DNA of 53,616 bases from Candidatus Parvarchaeota archaeon. Lineage in GTDB: Archaea > Nanobdellota > Nanobdellia > WJKC01. The stretch lies in NCBI GenBank assembly GCA_017608505.1, contig JAFCFT010000006.1, positions 1-53,616 of the forward strand. Reading direction: 5' to 3'. Shown one piece after another: positions 47,601-53,616 of this stretch (the first letter of the stretch is position 1; every line of letters starts with the position of its first letter). The notes below the pieces were generated by a model. It was not told where the DNA came from. It did not search any database and was given only the letters and a program-made list of their open reading frames with translations. Both the position numbers and the translations under genes were made by a program.

Positions 47601-49757
47601 AATGCTTTTGCCGTCTCTTCTTACAATCCTTGTAATTGAAAACTCGTCTCCTTCATAAGGGAACTCTTTGTTGCTGTTGTCAAAAACTATTGTAACGCTG
47701 CAGCTTTTGGCAGGTTTGCCTTTTTTGCCGCCATTAAATATCAAGTCATTTAATTTTTCAGCCCTCATGCTTTTTTTACTTATTTTTCCAAGAACAAAAC
47801 ACAACGCATCTATTACGTTGCTGTTATGCACAAAAAAACCTTCTGAAATGAAATTATGGTGCTTTTCTATTGACAAATCATATACCCATTCTTCAGCATT
47901 AACTTCTTGAATGCTGACAATTTGCTCCCAATAAATGTCAGAATTTACTAGTGCTTTTAACAGTTTTAAATCTGCACTGGCCTTGCCAAGCAAATCATCT
48001 AATTCTTCTTTTAAGTAAGTATATAGTTTTAATAAATTCTTGTGTTTTGCATTAAATTTGCCATGCACCCATGAATTAGTTATGGTATATTTATTTAGTC
48101 CAATAGCAGAACTTGCATGTTGTCTTGACATAGGCAAAGCATCAATTGTTTGAATAAGACATTCTTGATTTAAACACAAATTAAGAGCTTTTTGAAGCAC
48201 ATATTTATATTGTTGTTCAAATATGGGTATTAGTAAAGAAATGCCTTTTCTTGTAGGCTGGCAATCATTATTGTAATAAGCAGATAACCTTGGATATTTT
48301 TTTGAAAAGTTTTTTACGTTTATGCCTAACTTTTTTGCAAGGCTGCGCACAACAGCATTAATCTCTCGTGGAAGAACGTCGTAGGAAGTCCACGAATTTG
48401 TTTTTAGGTTGCAAATTCTTAAAAGCCTGTTTTCCTTGTCTTTTCTTAAGAATCTTAATCCATAACTGCGTAATTTTTTAATGCTTTCCGCACCGTAAAT
48501 CCTAATATAATAATAATGCTTGTTTGAGATATCTTTTGATTTTATCCTTGCATAAATTCCAAAACGTTGCATTAAATACAAAATACCGTCAGCTATTTCT
48601 TTGCTTGCAGTTGAGTATTCTAAACAGCTTCTGTCTTTTGCAATCCAGCCATCGCAATCATACAATGCTCCTAAAAAGCTTGCTATTATTTTTTTAGGCG
48701 CTTTTAAAATACAAAAAGGAATAATTTTGGTGCTTGCCTTGCTGTGTATTTTAAGTCCTAACACTTTTTCAAGGAAAGTGCACAACGCTCTGTTAAATAT
48801 TAAGGCATCGTATGCGTATCCTTTGTAATTTTTAACAGTGCAGCTTACACCAAACACTTTGTTTGCACAGTAACAAAAATCATCAATTATTTCTTTGCAG
48901 TTATTTACGATTCTTAATGTGCCATTTCTTATCGTTCCTTCAGCAATTAAATATGCTAAAAATCTTGCAAGCTCTAAAGACAACTTTTTAGGGATTTTAA
49001 TGCTGTTGCCGTGCATTGCCCTAATTTCTTTAACATTCTTGATTTTGTTTTTCTCGCCTATTAAAGCAAATATTTTAACAAGCCATCCTAAATTTAGACT
49101 TTGGCCATCAATAGCGCCTTTTATAAAATTCTTTGGTATTCCTAAAGCAGTTAAATTGTATTTTTTTCTTGCTTTAATTATTAAGTCCTTATATTCTTGA
49201 CTCCAGGCAACATATAATTTATCATCAGGGCTTATTTTTAACAAATCTATTTTTTGAGAAGTCTGTATATCGTATTTCTTAGGCATAGCAATATAATCTC
49301 CTGTCTTTATTTCTCCAGCATTTAAAGAAACTATTTTTTTATTTTTAAAAACAAATACAGGATGGTGTTTTGTTGCAACAACGCATCTTCCAGACCTTGT
49401 TTTAATTTTAACAAGACATTTAGGAGATGCTCTTTTAACAAAAGCGCTGACTCTTTTTTCAGATATTTTTAGCGTGTTTGTATTAAGACAAAGAACTTTT
49501 ATGTTTTCAGGGTTTTCAAGCGTTAAGACGCCGTCATCTAACTTGCTGACATGTTTAGATTTGTTTAATGCATTTTCGACAAGACTCTTAATTGTTTTAA
49601 ATTCCCCATTTGCAAGCAATACCTTTGAATCGCCTTTAAGGCACTTGCCGCTCCCATTCGAACCTACAATGATGTTCAAACCTTTTGGAAAAACTAGGCG
49701 AGTCTTATGAGCAAATGACTTAAAGCCGTGCAATTCTAAGGACTTAATGTAAGTCAT
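44607..49757 (-). CDS. smc: SMC chromosome segregation ATPase (intein-containing)
   Basis: MTYIKSLELHGFKSFAHKTRLVFPKGLNIIVGSNGSGK | intein | SNVIDALCFVLGK; hinge; SMSGGEKTITALAFIF; DEVDAALDKYN. Confidence 0.96.
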   Translation of the reverse strand: MTYIKSLELHGFKSFAHKTRLVFPKGLNIIVGSNGSGKCLKGDSKVLLANGEFKTIKSLVENALNKSKHVSKLDDGVLTLENPENIKVLCLNTNTLKISEKRVSAFVKRASPKCLVKIKTRSGRCVVATKHHPVFVFKNKKIVSLNAGEIKTGDYIAMPKKYDIQTSQKIDLLKISPDDKLYVAWSQEYKDLIIKARKKYNLTALGIPKNFIKGAIDGQSLNLGWLVKIFALIGEKNKIKNVKEIRAMHGNSIKIPKKLSLELARFLAYLIAEGTIRNGTLRIVNNCKEIIDDFCYCANKVFGVSCTVKNYKGYAYDALIFNRALCTFLEKVLGLKIHSKASTKIIPFCILKAPKKIIASFLGALYDCDGWIAKDRSCLEYSTASKEIADGILYLMQRFGIYARIKSKDISNKHYYYIRIYGAESIKKLRSYGLRFLRKDKENRLLRICNLKTNSWTSYDVLPREINAVVRSLAKKLGINVKNFSKKYPRLSAYYNNDCQPTRKGISLLIPIFEQQYKYVLQKALNLCLNQECLIQTIDALPMSRQHASSAIGLNKYTITNSWVHGKFNAKHKNLLKLYTYLKEELDDLLGKASADLKLLKALVNSDIYWEQIVSIQEVNAEEWVYDLSIEKHHNFISEGFFVHNSNVIDALCFVLGKISKKSMRAEKLNDLIFNGGKKGKPAKSCSVTIVFDNSNKEFPYEGDEFSITRIVRRDGKSIYKINDAIVKRQEILNALAFANLNPDGYNIILQGDIQKFVSLSPEQRRSIIEEISGISIYENKKHKAMLELGKVEEKLREARAVLSERERFLKELINEKKQAEQYLKLKQELKELKANLLFKKIHLQETKKQELEEKLNASNKAISEYEKRIEDLKALMLEKKDELARIKSEIEKRGQEEQNRLSREIEALKEKKLMIQNKIESHEAELKRIKERKTSVKNELSDINERINKQEMRLGEINSKIKLKEGELNKLKKKYNLKSEVDYLKSKKELQAIEEELLEKKDKLLLLKQAREKMKEYNKLLDKKARAEGNLKQIVEKISKLAGEHSAIKSKTAEVEEFLDNLNARILKLEAKRQAGINYLKRGVREVLKIKDRVPGIHGTLSELGVVDKRYATALSVCAGNKLFSIVTDTDVVAEQCINYLRRNQLGIASFMPLNKIRGIKISESLKELKRKSGVIDFAINLVNFDEKYRPAFELALGNTLVVHDMEAARNVGIGIVRMVTLSGDLIESSGVITGGYRNPNTASFIEQGIEDNLKELGAKKQKYERYLKELEAKAAELNEEIMSLRENRARQESIIEELSNTIQELGPKVKPSVDYDLLLNEIKTLETKRDELKSKTEHKLDEKQLLGIKESIDKLNTQVSDLLVEKRTIESELNNLLLKEASKLKSILADLDKEKKEFSQELVDLKSSLKQTLSELKQKEIEESKFYGKLKKFYTERDKIERLISKLEKDESAFKDKIYKLKEKTQEDRIKLASVVAKLEGLHTAFKEFKDVQVKLLKRPVQEIDASIRKLEVKIESFGNVNLKALEAYKEAKADYDKIKEKSDKLNYEKQEILNVIETIESRKKDAFLKTFNEVSKNFAEIFSALSPGGIAKMYLDNPENPFEGGVEIMARPKGKKILNLASMSGGEKTITALAFIFSIQEYEPAPFYIMDEVDAALDKYNSEVLAELLRNYSKNAQFIVISHNDDMISSADYLYGVSMNPDGLSKVVTLKLP
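47823..49643 (-). mobile_element. intein with LAGLIDADG (DOD) homing endonuclease, 607 aa, inserted at GSNGSGK/S of SMC Walker A
   Basis: starts C (CLKGDSKVLLANGEF), block B CVVATKHHPVFVF, DOD motifs LAYLIAEGT and LGALYDCDGW, ends YDLSIEKHHNFISEGFFVHN followed by +1 Ser. Confidence 0.95.
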
Positions 49758-49843
49758 TAATTATCTTTCAGTAGAACGTATTTAATAAATCTATTGACTC
49801 AAGTGACAAAAAACATATAATCAACAAAAACAACATCATTTGT

Positions 49844-50185
49844 ATGATTTCAAGCACGTTTGAGGAATACATAAAACTTGAAAACGGAATCCTTAACATT
49901 CCTGACAAAATCGGATGCGAACTTGGCAACGAACCAAAGCTATATTATGGAGTAGACAGCATTGTCTATGACGGCCCTACAAAATTAATTAACAAATACA
50001 ATAGCGTTGTCAAACTTAGGGACTTATTAAAAGTTATAGGACTTGGCCCTGGAAAAGAAGTATGGATTAGTAAGTACGCTTGCGCCAAGGAAACTAAGAA
50101 AGGAGAGTTAATAGTGAATGGCATTACATTTGCTAGAGAGGACTATGAAATAATCAAAAATGTAATTAAATCAATTTGGGAATAA
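49844..50185 (+). CDS. hypothetical protein
   Basis: ORF track; no family recognised. Confidence 0.5.
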   Translation: MISSTFEEYIKLENGILNIPDKIGCELGNEPKLYYGVDSIVYDGPTKLINKYNSVVKLRDLLKVIGLGPGKEVWISKYACAKETKKGELIVNGITFAREDYEIIKNVIKSIWE

Positions 50186-50265
50186 ACATCTTAGTCTTTT
50201 TCATGAAGCCATTGTCTTCAAATGAAGCCCTCAAGTAGAAATATGCAAGAAACTAGGAACAGCGA
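50185..50265 (-). pseudogene. decayed fragment of the 3' end of an ICMT-like gene
   Basis: two perfect 21-nt matches to the ICMT gene at 50558-50578 and 50613-50633, lacking the intervening segment. Confidence 0.8.
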
Positions 50266-50282
50266 TTATGGGTAGTTTCAGT

Positions 50283-50417
50283 TCAATATTTGCTTAACTC
50301 TTTAAGCAATTTTATGTCCTTTTTGATTATCATTTTGGAAAGCTTTTTAAGAGTACTTAAATCTTCTTTCAAGTACAGTTCTATTTTGCTTCCTTTTTTC
50401 TTTTTTACAGATTTCAT
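50283..50417 (-). CDS. small ORF, 44 aa: MKSVKKKKGSKIELYLKEDLSTLKKLSKMIIKKDIKLLKELSKY
   Basis: translated by hand; ATGA overlap with the 50414-50542 ORF; below the ORF-track cutoff. Confidence 0.5.
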   Translation of the reverse strand: MKSVKKKKGSKIELYLKEDLSTLKKLSKMIIKKDIKLLKELSKY

Positions 50418-50542
50418 TTTTTCACCAAATCAAATAATAAATCAGCTATATAAATTTTTAGTTCCCTAAGTTTAGAGACATGGATAGTTTCGATAAATTT
50501 AGCAAAATCTTTGTTATCCTTTTGAGTTATTCTTTTTGTCAT
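50414..50542 (-). CDS. small ORF, 42 aa: MTKRITQKDNKDFAKFIETIHVSKLRELKIYIADLLFDLVKK
   Basis: translated by hand; ATGA overlap with the ICMT stop (50539-50542). Confidence 0.5.
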   Translation of the reverse strand: MTKRITQKDNKDFAKFIETIHVSKLRELKIYIADLLFDLVKK

Positions 50543-50973
50543 AATATTCTTGGTATGAACATCTTAGTCTTTTTCATGCATTCTGCATATTCTGGAAGTT
50601 TTTGGCTAAGCACATTGTCTTCAAATGAAGCCCTTAAATACAAATAAGGGAAAACTAAGAACAAAGTGTACAGCAAAAATACAGAGGACTGTATTGAAAG
50701 CGCTATGCCTATGTGCATGATAAGCAAGCTTAAGTAAACTGGGTGGCGGATGTATTTGTACAATCCGTCTTGAATAAATGTGTTCTTGTTCTTTTTTTGA
50801 GAGCCCCACAAGCCCACTTGCACGCCCATATGATATGCATAGATAACTGCTCCTGCAATTATCAGCGGCAAGCCGTGAAGTGTCAGGTTCTCAAATGTCA
50901 TGATAAACACAAGTATAGAGAGTATTAAGAGCAGCTTCACAGAATTTAAGGACCTTTCAACTTCTTCAAACAT
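50539..50973 (-). CDS. ICMT/PEMT-like integral membrane methyltransferase, copy 1
   Basis: DGLYKYIRHPVYLSLLIMHIG...PYLYLRASFEDNVLSQKLPEYAECMKKTKMFIPRIL. Confidence 0.85.
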   Translation of the reverse strand: MFEEVERSLNSVKLLLILSILVFIMTFENLTLHGLPLIIAGAVIYAYHMGVQVGLWGSQKKNKNTFIQDGLYKYIRHPVYLSLLIMHIGIALSIQSSVFLLYTLFLVFPYLYLRASFEDNVLSQKLPEYAECMKKTKMFIPRIL

Positions 50974-51060
50974 AATTAATGAAGGGCGGTTGTGGATTTA
51001 TAGTATTTTCGGTTCTTATAACCAAAAATTTTATAAAACATTTTCTTACAAAATCATAAA

Positions 51061-51906
51061 ATGAATTTCAAACATTATGATCAAGAATTGCAAAATGATT
51101 TAGAAATATTACTTAAAGACCAATGTTTTATTGACCGTAAACGACAAAGTTTTGACCGCGAAAAATTAGAAGAATATTTACATGAAAAAATCTATTCCAA
51201 CTGTTTTGCCCCGTTTCACAATAATCTTAAACTTAATAGAGGCTTATACAAAAACTATGCGGATATTTTAAAGAGGAAAGTTGGAAGACTTAGACTCGGG
51301 TATGGCGTTTCAAATCCTAGCGGTTTCTTTGATTATAGATATAACATTTACATTAAAGGCGATTCATTTCAGCAAGCATTTTTAGATCAACTTTATTTTT
51401 TTATTAAAAAATTATATGATACTAATAAGTTTGATGAGAATGATTATTTTGGATTTAAAGAGTGGGATCATGAAACGTTCTGCGTATATCTTACAAAGAA
51501 AATGATTCCTTATTTTAATGATTTTTTACATAATAAAATTAATTCTTCATGGCAGGAGGAATATGAATCTTTAACTAACAAAAAATGGGTTGAAATTAAA
51601 GAAGACTTATTTGATAAAAAATCCAGGCCTTACTTTTTTTGCAAAATCATGCATGGCGTCTTTGCCGCGCCTGCAATCTTTAATATAGATGTGGGGTATT
51701 TATCAGAAATCACTGGTTACTCAAGCGAAAATCTATCAAATTTGCCAAGAATGCTATCAATTTCCAGCCAACTAGTTAAATTATTTAGTTATGCTGTTTC
51801 AAAAATCTGGAATGAGAACCCTTCATTAACAACTAAAGATGTTTCAAAAAAAGTTGTTGAATACTTAAAAAACATTGGCTGGGAACCAGCAGTACTAATC
51901 TCATAA
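51061..51906 (+). CDS. orphan hypothetical protein
   Basis: 281-aa ORF between the two ICMT paralogues; no family recognised. Confidence 0.6.
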   Translation: MNFKHYDQELQNDLEILLKDQCFIDRKRQSFDREKLEEYLHEKIYSNCFAPFHNNLKLNRGLYKNYADILKRKVGRLRLGYGVSNPSGFFDYRYNIYIKGDSFQQAFLDQLYFFIKKLYDTNKFDENDYFGFKEWDHETFCVYLTKKMIPYFNDFLHNKINSSWQEEYESLTNKKWVEIKEDLFDKKSRPYFFCKIMHGVFAAPAIFNIDVGYLSEITGYSSENLSNLPRMLSISSQLVKLFSYAVSKIWNENPSLTTKDVSKKVVEYLKNIGWEPAVLIS

Positions 51907-52335
51907 CACTTTCGGTATAAACATCTTAGTCCTCTTCATGTACTCTGCATAATCAGGATGAGTGCTTTTTAGCACTTTCTCTTCTAATCTGGCGCGTATG
52001 TAAAGATAAGGGGCTATAACAAATGTAAAAAGAATTGCAAAGTAAAGCGAGAAAGTTGAAATTATAAGCCCAATGCATGCGAGCAGCAATCCAGAATAAA
52101 GAGGGTGGCGGATGTGTCTAAACAAGCCTGCGCAAACCAATTCATTTTTTGGCTCGATTCTAACGCTCCAAACCCTGCCCATAGTATGTCTGCCTGAAAA
52201 ATAAATTGTTGCGCCAAGCACAATTAAAGGCAAGCCTGCGCTTGAGTGATTAAACAAGTGCGGACTAAGAACTATGCCAGAAATGATTATTAAAAATATT
52301 GCAGAAAATTTTGATTTTATTAGTTCTTCTATCAT
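51901..52335 (-). CDS. ICMT/PEMT-like integral membrane methyltransferase, copy 2
   Basis: AGLFRHIRHPLYSGLLLACIG...PYLYIRARLEEKVLKSTHPDYAEYMKRTKMFIPKVL. Confidence 0.85.
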   Translation of the reverse strand: MIEELIKSKFSAIFLIIISGIVLSPHLFNHSSAGLPLIVLGATIYFSGRHTMGRVWSVRIEPKNELVCAGLFRHIRHPLYSGLLLACIGLIISTFSLYFAILFTFVIAPYLYIRARLEEKVLKSTHPDYAEYMKRTKMFIPKVL

Positions 52336-53616
52336 GGCACTACTCTTTCAACGTCCCTTGGATAAAGTATTGCTTCCCTTATGTTGCCCAAGCCGAGAAT
52401 CTGCTTTACAAGTCTTGGAATTCCTATTGAAAAACCTCCATGTGGAGGGACGCCATATTTGAAAACTTCAGTAAACCAGCTAACATAGCTTAAAGTCATC
52501 TTCTTTTCTTTTACTTGTTTTATGAGTTTATCGTATCTGTGTTCTCTTTGTCCGCCAGAGCTTAGTTCTAAGCCCCTATAGATCAAGTCTGTTGAGCGGG
52601 CCCACTTTGGGTCTTTGTCAACTTTCATTACATAAAATGGCTTGATTTTTGAAGGAAATCTGTTTAGGAAAAATGCATCGCTCTTATATTTCTTTTTAAC
52701 ATAATCAGAAAGCAAGTGCTCGCCTTCGCTGTCAATGTCTTCGCCCTCTTTGATAGGATGCCCAAGCTCTCTTAAAATCTCGTAAACTTTTGGGAATTCA
52801 AGCACTGGCAAAGGCAATTTAGGAATTTCAATACTAGCATTAAACAATTCAAGCTCTTTTTTGCAGTCCTTTTTCACTGCATTTAATAAAGCTGCCAGCA
52901 ACTGCTCTTCAACGCGCATAACATCGTATTCATCATCAATAAATCCGACTTCACAAGCAATTGTGTCATACTCGCATACATGGCGCGTTGTGTGAGACGG
53001 CTCAGCTCTCCAAGAAGGACCAATCTCGTAAATCCTGTCAAAACCGCCAGCAATTGTAAGCTGTCTGTGAAGCTGCGGGTCTTGTCTTAAAAAAGCTTCT
53101 CTCTCAAAATAAATTATTGGGAAGACCTCGCTTCCCCCTTCTGCTGGAACGCCAAGAATCCTTGGAGTAAAAATTTGAATAAATCCTTGCTTGTTTAAGT
53201 GATTAACAGCAGCTTCAAGGATTTTTGCTTGGATTTTAAATATTGCAATGTTTTTAGGCCTCCTTAAGTCTATGCTTCTCCAGTCTAGGCGCTTGTCAAG
53301 GCCTGACTCAATCTTGCCTGATATGTCAAGAGGAACTGGCTGTTCTGCTTGCGAAATAATCATTAAGTCCTCAGGTATTAATTCAGCTCCGCCAGGAGCT
53401 TGCTTTGAAGCTTTAACAGCGCCTTTAATAGCTACAACAGACTCTTTTTTAAGCTCGTTGAATCTGCTGAACAGGTCGTCGCTAACAACGCCCTTTGGAA
53501 AAGTAACTTGAATCACTCCTTCTCTGTCACGAAGTATTAAGAACTTGATTTTTCCAAGCTTGCGCGTTTCAAAGACCCAGCCAGCAACAAGCACTTTCTT
53601 TCCTTTGCTTTTAAGA
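52332..53616 (-). CDS. aspS: aspartyl-tRNA synthetase, 5' end beyond the window edge
   Basis: FIQIFTPRILGVPAEGGSEVFPI, FLRQDPQLHRQLTIAGGFDRIYEIGPSWRAEPSHTTRHVCEYD; frame stays open (LKSKGKKVLVAGWV) to 53616, so the tracked GTG at 53594 is probably not the true start. Confidence 0.93.
   Translation of the reverse strand, partial: LKSKGKKVLVAGWVFETRKLGKIKFLILRDREGVIQVTFPKGVVSDDLFSRFNELKKESVVAIKGAVKASKQAPGGAELIPEDLMIISQAEQPVPLDISGKIESGLDKRLDWRSIDLRRPKNIAIFKIQAKILEAAVNHLNKQGFIQIFTPRILGVPAEGGSEVFPIIYFEREAFLRQDPQLHRQLTIAGGFDRIYEIGPSWRAEPSHTTRHVCEYDTIACEVGFIDDEYDVMRVEEQLLAALLNAVKKDCKKELELFNASIEIPKLPLPVLEFPKVYEILRELGHPIKEGEDIDSEGEHLLSDYVKKKYKSDAFFLNRFPSKIKPFYVMKVDKDPKWARSTDLIYRGLELSSGGQREHRYDKLIKQVKEKKMTLSYVSWFTEVFKYGVPPHGGFSIGIPRLVKQILGLGNIREAILYPRDVERVVP

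Noticed and set aside
49657-49680. tRNA T-arm-like GGTTCGAATGGGAG on the minus strand
   Set aside because: It encodes VGSNGSG of the SMC Walker A loop; no acceptor, D or anticodon arms around it
44842-49710. Plus-strand ORFs antisense to smc and its intein
   Set aside because: Shadow ORFs; the minus-strand protein has unambiguous SMC and intein motifs
1-53616. CRISPR arrays, rRNA, transposase genes
   Set aside because: No regularly spaced repeats, rRNA-like blocks or transposase motifs seen; the intein is the only clear mobile element

Overview
AT-rich, gene-dense archaeal chromosomal segment. Gene content and compactness look DPANN-like (Woesearchaeota/Pacearchaeota-type), but that is inference. 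I saw no rRNA, tRNA or CRISPR array. Housekeeping content: pth2, rtcA, rnhB, nurA-HD-herA-mre11-rad50, trm56, truD, amrS-type radical SAM, a UbiA-family prenyltransferase, smc and aspS (runs off the right edge). Surface content: a giant FG-GAP/LamG/DUF2341 protein operon and an S-layer protein. Strongest second-look items: (1) a large LAGLIDADG intein splitting the Walker A loop of SMC; (2) a dph2 gene cut off just after its first [4Fe-4S] cysteine region and joined by an ATGA overlap to an orphan coiled-coil gene; (3) a CTU2/Ncs2-like protein with a degenerate PP-loop; (4) a PD-(D/E)XK-like nuclease + zinc ribbon + LRR fusion; (5) two overlapping small ORFs (42 and 44 aa), absent from the ORF track, coupled to an ICMT-like methyltransferase and flanked by a decayed copy of its 3' end; (6) a HEPN/MNT pair with a perfect palindrome over the start codon; (7) an unusual CCCCTCCGGAGGAGG leader on the S-layer gene, echoed inside a separate inverted repeat near 18.85 kb; (8) AT-rich clusters of orphan coiled-coil proteins appended to rtcA and to the dph2 fragment.
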